A DNA stretch of 27,009 bases from Kineosporiaceae bacterium. Lineage in GTDB: Bacteria; Actinomycetota; Actinomycetes; Actinomycetales; Angustibacteraceae. How positions within the stretch are numbered: the stretch's first letter is position 1; each line of letters begins with the position of its first letter. A model generated the notes under the pieces. It did no database searches. It was given only the letters and a program-made list of their open reading frames with translations, and was not told the origin of the DNA. Positions 9,988-16,458 of the stretch are shown in pieces. The stretch lies in the NCBI GenBank assembly GCA_027345905.1, contig DAIETC010000015.1:1-27009 (forward strand). The letters are read 5' to 3'. The position numbers and the translations under genes were made by a program.

Positions 9988-10878
9988 GTGCCCCCCCTCG
10001 CCGTGCCCCCGCACGCTCCGCAGTCCGAGCTGGTGCTCGTGACGGGCATGTCCAGCGCCGGGCGGTCGACGGCCGCCAACGTCCTGGAGGACCTTGGCTG
10101 GTACGTCGTCGACAACCTGCCCCCTCAGCTCCTGGCCCCGATGAGCGAGCTCGCCGCGCAGTCACCCGAAGGCGGACGCCGCCTGGCTGCGGTGATCGAC
10201 GCCCGCAGCCGGTCGTTCTTCCAGGCCCTCAGTGATGCGCTCGGCGAGCTCGCCGCGCGCGGGATCGTCCCGCGCATCGTCTACCTCGATGCGTCGGACG
10301 AGGTCCTGGTGCGCCGCCAAGAGTCGGTCCGGCGCCCGCACCCGCTGCAGGGGGCGGAGGGCATCTTGGCCGGGGTCAGCCGTGAGCGCGAGCTGTTGGC
10401 GCTCGTGCGGGAGAACGCGGACGTCGTCATCGACACCTCCGGCCTGAACGTCACCCAGCTCAAGACCAAGGTCAGCCAGATCTTCGAGCACGAGGGTCTG
10501 CCCGGCCTGCGCGCGACCGTGATGTCGTTCGGGTTCAAGTACGGGATCCCGTTGGACGCCGACTTCGTGGTCGACATGCGGTTTCTTCCCAACCCGTTCT
10601 GGGTCCCCGCGCTGCGCGCGCACTCCGGGCTCGAAGACGCGGTCAGCGACTACGTCCTGAAGCAGGACGCCGCCACGGTGTTCCTGGACCGTTTCGTCTC
10701 CAGCCTCGAACCGGTGCTGGCCGGGTATGTCGCCGAGGGCAAGCGCTACCTGACGATCGCCGCCGGCTGCACGGGCGGCAAGCACCGCTCGGTGGCGATG
10801 TCACGGGCGATCGCCGAACGGCTGCAGCAGCATGGGGTGCAGGTGGGCACCTTGCACCGCGACCTGGGTCGCGAGTGA
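9988..10878 (+). CDS. rapZ: RapZ/YvcJ-family nucleotide-binding protein
   Basis: A 296-residue P-loop protein. The N-terminal nucleotide-binding motif GMSSAGRST (about residues 16-24) is followed by LEDLGWYVVDNLPP, a family hallmark. The C-terminal domain holds FGFKYG, VVDMRFLPNP and GCTGGKHRS (about 261-269). In E. coli RapZ is an RNase adaptor that targets the sRNA GlmZ; GlmZ is not expected in actinobacteria, so the function here is probably cell-envelope precursor control but unproven. Start is GTG 9988 with GAGAGG at 9975-9980. Its stop overlaps the yvcK start by 4 bases. The rapZ-yvcK-whiA trio is widely conserved in Gram-positive bacteria. Arg in place of Lys in the P-loop is usual in the actinobacterial branch. 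Confidence 0.95.
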   Translation: MPPLAVPPHAPQSELVLVTGMSSAGRSTAANVLEDLGWYVVDNLPPQLLAPMSELAAQSPEGGRRLAAVIDARSRSFFQALSDALGELAARGIVPRIVYLDASDEVLVRRQESVRRPHPLQGAEGILAGVSRERELLALVRENADVVIDTSGLNVTQLKTKVSQIFEHEGLPGLRATVMSFGFKYGIPLDADFVVDMRFLPNPFWVPALRAHSGLEDAVSDYVLKQDAATVFLDRFVSSLEPVLAGYVAEGKRYLTIAAGCTGGKHRSVAMSRAIAERLQQHGVQVGTLHRDLGRE

Positions 10879-11810
10879 GCGCTAGCGTCGTCGCGCTCGG
10901 CGGGGGTCACGGGCTCGCCGCATCCTTGTCGGCGCTGCGGCACCTGACCGAACAGCTGACCGCCGTGGTCACCGTCGCGGACGACGGCGGCTCCAGCGGG
11001 CGCCTGCGCCGCGAGCTCGGCGTCCTGCCACCAGGCGACCTGCGGATGGCGCTTGCGGCCTTGTGCGGGGAAGGGGCCTGGGGACGGACCTGGCGGGACG
11101 TCCTGCAGCACCGGTTTGCCAGCCAGGGCGAGCTGCACCAGCACTCGGTCGGCAACCTGCTCATCGTGGCGCTGTGGGAGCTGCTCGGCGACACGGTCGA
11201 GGGGCTGGACATCGTCGGTCAGCTGCTCGGCGCCCGCGGGCGCGTGCTGCCGATGAGCGCTGTGCCGCTCGACATCGAAGCGGTCGTCCTCGGACTGGAT
11301 GCCCGCGACCCGTCGTCCGCCACGCTCGTGCACGGGCAGGTGGCCGTGGCCACGACCACTGGGCAAGTGGCGTCGGTCCGGCTGGTCCCCGAAGAGCCAC
11401 CCGCGTGCCCGCAGGCGGTGCAGGCGGTGCGCGACGCGGACTGGGTGGTGCTGGGGCCCGGTTCGTGGTTCACCAGCGTCATGCCGCATCTGCTCGTGCC
11501 CGAGCTGGGCAGGGCGCTGTGCGAGACCACCGCGAAGCGCCTGATCACCCTGAACCTGACCGCGCAGGCGGGGGAGACCTACGGTCTGAGCGCCGAGAGC
11601 CATCTGGAGGCGCTGTTCGTGCATGCCGCGGACTTCAATGCCGACGTGGTGCTTGCCGATCCGCGGGTCGTCACGGACCGGCCAGCGCTGGAGAGCGTGT
11701 GCCGCAGCGCCGGGGCCCGGCTGGTGGTGGCCAGCGTGGCGTCCAAGACCGACCCGCACGTGCACGACGAACTGCGGCTCGCCGCCGCCTACCGCGACAT
11801 CCTCGGCTGA
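10875..11810 (+). CDS. yvcK: YvcK/CofD-like UDP-sugar-binding protein (gluconeogenesis factor)
   Basis: A 311-residue member of the YvcK (CofD-like) family. The N-terminus shows the family glycine-rich loop ALGGGHGLAASLSAL (residues 7-21), then TVADDGGSSGRLRRELG and PPGDLRMAL. Further on are HSVGNLLIVAL and VLGPGSWFTSVMPHL. Family members in Bacillus and Mycobacterium bind UDP-GlcNAc and steer carbon into peptidoglycan, needed for growth on gluconeogenic carbon. The start is GTG 10875 within a GTGA overlap with rapZ, so translation is coupled. Normally whiA follows directly; here about 2.6 kb of toxin-antitoxin and hydrolase genes intervene. Confidence 0.95.
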   Translation: MSASVVALGGGHGLAASLSALRHLTEQLTAVVTVADDGGSSGRLRRELGVLPPGDLRMALAALCGEGAWGRTWRDVLQHRFASQGELHQHSVGNLLIVALWELLGDTVEGLDIVGQLLGARGRVLPMSAVPLDIEAVVLGLDARDPSSATLVHGQVAVATTTGQVASVRLVPEEPPACPQAVQAVRDADWVVLGPGSWFTSVMPHLLVPELGRALCETTAKRLITLNLTAQAGETYGLSAESHLEALFVHAADFNADVVLADPRVVTDRPALESVCRSAGARLVVASVASKTDPHVHDELRLAAAYRDILG

Positions 11811-11886
11811 TCACCGAGGACCCAGGGCCCGGCCGTGACTCAGGGGCAGGATCAGTGCGAGGGCCGCCGGCGGACACCTCGTTCGA

Positions 11887-11923
11887 TTGTGAAATGGCGC
11901 ATGAAGCGCCATAATGGCGCCAT
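11887..11923 (+). promoter_or_regulatory. vapB promoter embedded in an inverted-repeat operator; probable leaderless mRNA
   Basis: TTGTGA (11887-11892), exactly 17 bases, then CATAAT (11910-11915) is the best sigma70-type promoter in the window and would start transcription at about 11921-11922, the A of the vapB ATG. Overlying it are ATGGCGC (11894-11900) and GCGCCAT (11906-11912) around a 5-base spacer, then the 10-bp palindrome ATGGCGCCAT (11914-11923). Such repeated half-sites are the usual binding sites for ribbon-helix-helix antitoxin complexes that repress their own operon. Confidence 0.7.
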
Positions 11924-12152
11924 GCCTAGCGTGCAGATCAAGGACGTCCCGGAGCACACCCACGCAGTGCTGCGTCAACGAGCGGCGAGCGCTCATCAGT
12001 CACTGCAGGAGTACCTGCGAACCAAGTTGATCAAAGAGGCATCCGCGCCCACGGTCGACGAGGTCCTTGACCGCGCGGGCGCAAGGGCCGGCGGTCGAGT
12101 ACCGATCAAGACGGCGACCCAGATCCTGCGGGAGGATCGTGATCGTCGTTGA
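11922..12152 (+). CDS. vapB: VapB/FitA-type ribbon-helix-helix antitoxin
   Basis: A 76-residue protein. The N-terminal half (PSVQIKDVPEHTHAVLRQRA, then SAHQSLQEYLRTKLI) is a ribbon-helix-helix DNA-binding fold of the FitA/VapB kind: one beta strand with IKDVP and two helices. The C-terminal tail (about residues 45-76, ending ILREDRDRR) would wrap the toxin. ATG 11922 is chosen because the -10 box places the transcript start there; in-frame ATG at 11901 would add 7 residues but lies between the promoter elements. It overlaps the toxin gene by 14 bases, the usual antitoxin-first order. It should neutralise VapC and repress this operon through the inverted repeats at its own start. Confidence 0.88.
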   Translation: MPSVQIKDVPEHTHAVLRQRAASAHQSLQEYLRTKLIKEASAPTVDEVLDRAGARAGGRVPIKTATQILREDRDRR

Positions 12153-12531
12153 TGCCAGCATCTTGGCCCCCGCCCTCGCCGACGACAATTCGGACGGCGA
12201 TGCCGCTCGCATGGCCCTTCGTGACCAGGCTCTCGCCGCGCCGGAACTGGTCGACCTGGAGGTCGCCTCCGTATGGCGCCGACAGGTCATGGCGAGACAG
12301 CTCGAAACGCGACGAGCTGACCTCGCCGTGGCGGATCTGTTGGCGCTGCCGCTGCAACGGATCCCGCATCGAGCACTGCTCACACGCTGTTGGGAACTGC
12401 GACAGAACCTGACCGCGTACGAAGCCGCGTACGTAGCCATTGCCGAACTGCTGGACGTCGTTCTTGTCACCGGCGACAAACGGCTGTCCCGTTCACCCGG
12501 CCTGCGCTGCCGGGTCCAGGTCATCGGCTGA
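12139..12531 (+). CDS. vapC: VapC-type PIN-domain ribonuclease toxin
   Basis: A 130-residue PIN-domain protein, usual size for VapC. The acidic site is Asp5 (VVDASIL), Glu41 (DLEVASVW), Glu95 (LTAYEAAYVAIAE) and Asp113 (LVTGDKRL). In the family the third position is normally Asp (AYDAAY), so Glu95 is a conservative but unusual change at a metal-binding residue. VapC toxins cut specific RNAs, often tRNAs or 23S rRNA, and are held inactive by VapB. Start is GTG 12139 with GGGAGG at 12130-12135, inside the end of vapB; upstream in-frame codons belong to vapB in another frame. The gene is otherwise complete, ending TGA. Confidence 0.87.
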   Translation: MIVVDASILAPALADDNSDGDAARMALRDQALAAPELVDLEVASVWRRQVMARQLETRRADLAVADLLALPLQRIPHRALLTRCWELRQNLTAYEAAYVAIAELLDVVLVTGDKRLSRSPGLRCRVQVIG

Positions 12532-12619
12532 TCGCTCACGATGGGCGGTCGCTGTCGTCCCGCAGCAGGTTCCCAGTTCTGGCACAGAGTGAGTGAACCG
12601 CCGGTGGACTCCTGACCGA

Positions 12620-12631
12620 GTTACATGTAAC
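12620..12631. promoter_or_regulatory. 12-bp palindrome before the MazE-like antitoxin
   Basis: GTTACATGTAAC is a perfect palindrome ending 9 bases before the mazE-like ATG. It is AT-rich for this DNA and is a good candidate for an autoregulatory operator overlapping the promoter. Binding is not shown. Confidence 0.45.
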
Positions 12632-12640
12632 ACGGAGGGT

Positions 12641-12880
12641 ATGGCCGACCAGGAGACCTCTACCGTTCGTCAGCGGGTAGCAGACCACCGCGCCCGTCTG
12701 CGTCGCCAGGTACTGCGACCGGTGCAGATATGGGTGGCTGATGTGCGCGCTCCGGGGTTTGCGGCCGAGGCTCACCGCCAATCGGCGCTGGCCGCCTCCA
12801 GCCCGCACGCGGCCGAAGATCAGGCCTTCGTCGACGCCGTCTCCTGGTTTGGTGACGAGGGCGACCGCGGACCCCACTGA
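12641..12880 (+). CDS. MazE-like antitoxin (DUF3018-type)
   Basis: A 79-residue protein with the signature of actinobacterial and proteobacterial MazE-like antitoxins: VRQRVADHRARLRRQ, then RPVQIWVADVRAPGFAAEAH, then AEDQAFVDAVS. ATG 12641 gives the family-typical start; GGAGGG at 12634-12639 is only 1 base away, too close for a good SD, so the transcript may be leaderless or a GTG at 12593 may be used. In intact loci a MazF endoribonuclease gene follows at once. Here only the C-terminal part of mazF remains, in a different frame and overlapping the last codons, so this antitoxin looks orphaned. The final residues (FGDEGDRGPH) may have been altered by the deletion junction. Confidence 0.8.
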   Translation: MADQETSTVRQRVADHRARLRRQVLRPVQIWVADVRAPGFAAEAHRQSALAASSPHAAEDQAFVDAVSWFGDEGDRGPH

Positions 12881-13067
12881 GATTCCCCTGCTACGGATCC
12901 CACTGACCGTAGGGAGCGATACCGGGCTTGCCCAGCCGAGCAGCATCATGGTCGACAAGCTCACGACGATGCCCCGATCCAAGCTCGGCGAGCGCATCGG
13001 AGCCGTGTCCGACACCGACATGCTGTCGCTCTCGCGCTCCCTGGTCGTGTTCCTCGGGCTCGCGTGA
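12867..13067 (+). pseudogene. mazF toxin remnant lacking its N-terminal part
   Basis: In the frame ending at TGA 13065-13067 the translation reads ADPTEIPLLRIPL, then PSSIMVDKLTTMPRSKLGE, then SLVVFLGLA. This matches the C-terminal two thirds of MazF/PemK toxins. About 66 residues are present against about 110 in the family. The N-terminal strand with the GDVW-type motif and the catalytic Arg region is missing, and upstream in this frame is only out-of-frame mazE sequence. A deletion of about 45 codons at or near the end of mazE explains this. The remnant has no proper start and should be non-toxic. Confidence 0.75.
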
Positions 13068-13201
13068 CGGCGCCGGGGCCCGCACGCCATGGTCATCCGC
13101 AGCTGCGCGCACATCTGGGGTACGAGCCCCAGCCCGAGGATCACGCAGACGTCCAGGCCCTCGCTACCCGCTTCTGCCTGCCGCGGCCACCTGGATACTG
13201 A
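13064..13201 (+). CDS. Doubtful 45-residue ORF overlapping the mazF remnant
   Basis: GTG 13064 overlaps the mazF stop as GTGA and opens a 45-residue frame reading HGHPQLRAHLGYEPQPEDHA, then DVQALATRF, and ending PPGY before TGA. The charged, protein-like composition and the coupling-style overlap are the only support. It could be the tail of a lost gene or chance. I do not recognise it. The remaining bases to 13260 show nothing clear. Confidence 0.25.
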   Translation: MTAPGPARHGHPQLRAHLGYEPQPEDHADVQALATRFCLPRPPGY

Positions 13202-13260
13202 CACTGCGGACGAGAAGTGGTGGTCGTCGCCTCTGCGCTTTGAGTGGTCTTATTGGGTGC

Positions 13261-14232
13261 ATGGTCAACGCTGACGAGCCGCGCGCCCAGGGGATGTTGG
13301 ACGTCGGCGACGGTCAGCAGATCTACTGGGAAGAATGGGGATCGCCCTATGGAGTCCCTGCGCTGTATGTCCACGGTGGCCCTGGTTGCGGCCTGGGCAC
13401 CAGCCTTTACCGGAACCGCTTCGACCTGACGTGCACCCGCCTGGTCGGTTTCGAGCAGCGGGGCTGCGGCCGCTCGACTCCGCACGCGTCGTGCACCTCG
13501 ACATCGCTCAGCACCAACACGACGTCCCATCTCATCGGAGATATTCAGCTGCTGCGCGAGCACCTCGGTATCGACGCGTGGCTCATCAACGGTGTGTCCT
13601 GGGGATCGACCTTGGCCTTGGCCTACGCGCAGGCTCATCCACAGCACGTGCTCGGCGTTGTCCTGTTCGCCGTGACGACGACCAGTCGCCGCGAGGTCGA
13701 CTGGATCACCGAGGGCGTCGGCGCGGTCTTCCCCGAGGCTTGGGACCGATTCGCTGGCCACGCCGAGCGGGCCGGCGTTGGCTACCAGCGTGGACGCCAG
13801 CGGCTGGTCGAGGCCTACGCCGCCCTGATGGAGTCGCCCGACCCCGTAGTGCGCGACGTGGCCTCGCGGGAGTGGGCACTATGGGAAGACACCCATGTGG
13901 CGATCGGCACCGGCGGCTTCGTCCGGGATCCGCGGTGGGACGACGAGCGCTTCCGGCTGGCCTTCGTGCGCCTGACCGGGCACTACTGGTCTCACGATGG
14001 CTTCAGCGACCCGCCCGTGCTCGAGCGCATGGATCTCCTGCGAGGCATTCCTGGCGTTCTCATTCACGGTCGGCGCGACATCTCCTCTCCCGTCCTCATC
14101 GCGTGGGAACTACATCGTCGCTGGCCAGGCTCGAAGCTCATCGTCGACGAGGGGAACGGGCACGGCGGCGGTTCCATGGCGAAGGTGTGGCGCGAGGCCA
14201 ACGATCAGCTCGTGGCTGCCATTGCCCACTGA
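13261..14232 (+). CDS. Proline iminopeptidase-like alpha/beta hydrolase (family S33)
   Basis: A 323-residue alpha/beta-hydrolase with proline iminopeptidase features: GMLDVGDGQQIYWEEWG at the N-terminus, the oxyanion motif HGGPG, FEQRGCGRS (family DQRGxGRS, Asp changed to Glu), and the nucleophile elbow GVSWGS with Ser113. The triad is completed by Asp273 (HGRRDIS) and His301 (GNGHGGG). Such enzymes release N-terminal proline from peptides. ATG 13261 gives about 11 residues before the conserved start, as in the family; there is no SD and only a poor -10 upstream. The gene sits between the toxin-antitoxin cluster and whiA and looks like cargo rather than part of the whiA operon. Exact substrate is uncertain because S33 members also act on esters. 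Confidence 0.85.
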   Translation: MVNADEPRAQGMLDVGDGQQIYWEEWGSPYGVPALYVHGGPGCGLGTSLYRNRFDLTCTRLVGFEQRGCGRSTPHASCTSTSLSTNTTSHLIGDIQLLREHLGIDAWLINGVSWGSTLALAYAQAHPQHVLGVVLFAVTTTSRREVDWITEGVGAVFPEAWDRFAGHAERAGVGYQRGRQRLVEAYAALMESPDPVVRDVASREWALWEDTHVAIGTGGFVRDPRWDDERFRLAFVRLTGHYWSHDGFSDPPVLERMDLLRGIPGVLIHGRRDISSPVLIAWELHRRWPGSKLIVDEGNGHGGGSMAKVWREANDQLVAAIAH

Positions 14233-14263
14233 GGTGTGGAAGGCCAAACGGGGCCTGCGATGC

Positions 14264-14302
14264 GGGTTTCGGGCAGGAAAGCGGGGCGGGGGAGGAAGGG
14301 GG
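14264..14302 (+). other. G-run cluster upstream of whiA
   Basis: Five G-runs of 3-5 bases (14264, 14271, 14283, 14288, 14298) lie in the 157-base gap before whiA. Four of them could form a G-quadruplex, but one loop would be 9 bases. The rest of the gap shows no clear promoter or terminator. Confidence 0.3.
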
Positions 14303-14389
14303 CGCGGATGCCGACCGCGCGGCAAGCGGGTGGGCCGAATGGTCGAGCGCCCGCACCCAAGGCGCGGCCCGCAGTGGCAGGATGGGCGG

Positions 14390-15370
14390 ATGGCAATGAC
14401 GGCGATGGTGAAGGACGAGCTGAGCCGGTTGTCGGTGACCAAACCCTGCTGCCGCAAGGCGGAGGTCTCTGCGCTGCTGCGGTTCGCGGGCGGCCTGCAC
14501 ATCGTGGCTGGCCGGATCGTCGTGGAGGCCGAGCTGGACGCCGGGCAGTCCGCGCGCCGGCTGCGCAGGGACGTCGCCGAGGTGTTCGGGCACGCCAGTG
14601 ACGTGGTGGTGGTGGCGCCCGGAGGACTGCGCCGAGGCACGCGGTACGTCGTCCGGGTGACTCGGGACGGCGAGGCGTTGGCGCGTCAGACCGGCCTGAT
14701 CGACGCTCGCGGCCGGCCGGTGCGCGGGCTGCCACCGCAGGTCGTCTCCGGAGCGGTGTGCGACGCGGAGGCCGCCTGGCGCGGCGCGTTCTTGGCCCAC
14801 GGGTCGCTGACCGAGCCGGGTCGCTCGGCGGCCCTGGAGGTCACCTGCCCGGGGCCCGAGGCGGCGCTGGCGTTGGTCGGTGCGGCCAGACGGGTGGGCA
14901 TCTCCGCCAAGGCGCGTGACGTGCGTGGCGTCGACCGGGTGGTGATCCGGGACGGTGACGCGATCGGCGCCATGCTCACGCGACTGGGGGCGCACGACGC
15001 GCTGATGGCCTGGGAAGAGCGGCGGATGCGCCGCGAGGTGCGCGCCACCGCCAACCGGCTCGCCAACTTCGACGACGCGAACCTGCGCCGGTCCGCCCGG
15101 GCCGCGGTCGCGGCCGGCTCGCGCGTCGAGCGGGCACTGGAGATCCTTGGGGACGACGTCCCCGAACACCTGGGCGCCGCGGGCCGGCTGCGCCTGGCCC
15201 ACAAGCAGGCCAGCCTCGAAGAGCTCGGTCAGCTGGCCGACCCCCCGATGACCAAGGACGCCGTGGCGGGTCGGATCCGCCGGCTCCTGGCGATGGCCGA
15301 CCGGCGAGCGGCCGACGACGGGCTGCCTGGCACCGAGGCGAACCTGACCGCCGAGATGCTGGACGCCTGA
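14390..15370 (+). CDS. whiA: WhiA sporulation/cell-division transcription regulator
   Basis: A 326-residue WhiA, the family length. The N-terminus MAMTAMVKDELSRL is the standard family start, followed by the LAGLIDADG-homing-endonuclease-like domain (CCRKAEVSALLRFAGG onward, about residues 18-200). The C-terminal helix-turn-helix contains RLAHKQASLEELGQLAD and TKDAVAGRIRRLL (about 270-305). In Streptomyces WhiA works with WhiB to switch on division genes such as ftsZ; orthologues occur in non-sporulating actinobacteria and Firmicutes, where they affect division. ATG 14390 is chosen from the conserved start; the long frame upstream lies over the hydrolase gene. gap follows 79 bases after the stop. 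Confidence 0.95.
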   Translation: MAMTAMVKDELSRLSVTKPCCRKAEVSALLRFAGGLHIVAGRIVVEAELDAGQSARRLRRDVAEVFGHASDVVVVAPGGLRRGTRYVVRVTRDGEALARQTGLIDARGRPVRGLPPQVVSGAVCDAEAAWRGAFLAHGSLTEPGRSAALEVTCPGPEAALALVGAARRVGISAKARDVRGVDRVVIRDGDAIGAMLTRLGAHDALMAWEERRMRREVRATANRLANFDDANLRRSARAAVAAGSRVERALEILGDDVPEHLGAAGRLRLAHKQASLEELGQLADPPMTKDAVAGRIRRLLAMADRRAADDGLPGTEANLTAEMLDA

Positions 15371-15449
15371 GCCGGTCGGCGGCCGCAGGGGGCGATCCCC
15401 TAAAGTCGGGGGACGACGTCCGCGCTCGACCCCCTGCCAGGAGGCCCCC

Positions 15450-16454
15450 GTGACTGTTCGCGTTGGTATCAACGGCTTCGGCCGCATCGGCCGCAACTTC
15501 TTCCGCGCCGCGCGAGCCGCCGGCGCCGACATCGAGGTCGTCGCGGTCAACGACCTCACCGACAACAAGACGCTGGCCCACCTGCTGAAGTACGACTCGG
15601 TCCTGGGTCGACTGCCCGGCGAGGTCAGCTTCACCGGCGAGCAGATCAGCGTCGACGGGATCGCGTTCAAGGCATTCGCCGAGCGTGACCCCGCCGCCCT
15701 GCCCTGGGGTGACGTCGGCGCCGACATCGTCATCGAGTCGACCGGCCTGTTCACCGACGCGACCAAGGCGCGGGCACACATCGACGGCGGCGCCAAGAAG
15801 GTCATCATCTCCGCGCCCGGCAAGAACGAGGACCTCACGGTCGTGATGGGCGTCAACCAGGACGCCTACGACGCGGCCAAGCACACGATCATCTCCAACG
15901 CCTCTTGCACCACGAACTGCCTGGCGCCGATGGCCAAGGCGATCCACGACGCCTTCACGATCGGGCGCGGGCTGATGACCACCGTGCACGCCTACACCCA
16001 GGACCAGAACCTGCAGGACGGCCCGCACCCCGACCTGCGCCGGGCCCGGGCTGCGGCGCTGAACATCGTGCCGACCTCCACGGGCGCGGCGAAGGCGATC
16101 GGCCTGGTACTGCCCGAGCTGAAGGGCAAGCTGGACGGCTACGCCCTGCGGGTCCCGATCCCCACCGGTTCGGCCACCGACCTGACGGTGGACGTCGCCC
16201 GCGAGACCAGCGTCGAAGAGGTCAACGCGGTGCTCAAGGCGGCGGCGGACGGCCCGATGAAGGGCTTCTTGCGGTACAGCGAGGATCCCATCGTCTCCAG
16301 TGACATCGTGAACGACCCGTCGTCGTGCATCTTCGACGCCCCCCTGACCAAGGTCATCGGCAACCAGGTCAAGGTGCTCGGTTGGTACGACAACGAGTGG
16401 GGGTACTCCAACCGGCTCGTCGACCTGGTGGCACTCGTCGGATCGACGCTCTGA
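15450..16454 (+). CDS. gap: Glyceraldehyde-3-phosphate dehydrogenase, type I
   Basis: A 334-residue GAPDH that oxidises glyceraldehyde-3-phosphate to 1,3-bisphosphoglycerate. The Rossmann motif INGFGRIGRN lies at residues 7-16, the active-site segment NASCTTNCLAP holds Cys153, and His180 lies in TTVHAYTQDQ. NDLTD near residue 32 carries the Asp typical of NAD-specific enzymes. The C-terminus WYDNEWGYSNRLVDL is canonical. Start is GTG 15450 with AGGAGG at 15439-15444. A TAAAGT box at 15401-15406 may be a -10, without a clear -35. pgk starts 4 bases after the stop, so gap heads a glycolytic operon. Confidence 0.98.
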   Translation: MTVRVGINGFGRIGRNFFRAARAAGADIEVVAVNDLTDNKTLAHLLKYDSVLGRLPGEVSFTGEQISVDGIAFKAFAERDPAALPWGDVGADIVIESTGLFTDATKARAHIDGGAKKVIISAPGKNEDLTVVMGVNQDAYDAAKHTIISNASCTTNCLAPMAKAIHDAFTIGRGLMTTVHAYTQDQNLQDGPHPDLRRARAAALNIVPTSTGAAKAIGLVLPELKGKLDGYALRVPIPTGSATDLTVDVARETSVEEVNAVLKAAADGPMKGFLRYSEDPIVSSDIVNDPSSCIFDAPLTKVIGNQVKVLGWYDNEWGYSNRLVDLVALVGSTL

Positions 16455-16458
16455 ACCG

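Noticed and set aside
11835..11921. Upstream start for vapB
   Set aside because: The extra residues cross the promoter and operator; the family start fits ATG 11922.
12593..12640. GTG 12593 as the mazE start
   Set aside because: It would add 16 residues not typical of the family and runs through the palindromic operator.
15391..15412. Terminator between whiA and gap from the CCCC...GGGGG runs
   Set aside because: The stem would be short and there is no T-tract; the runs surround a possible -10 instead.
14138..15856. Long minus-strand open frame of 572 codons over whiA and gap
   Set aside because: Low-complexity Arg/Pro/Ala composition typical of the antisense of high-GC genes; both plus-strand genes are certain.
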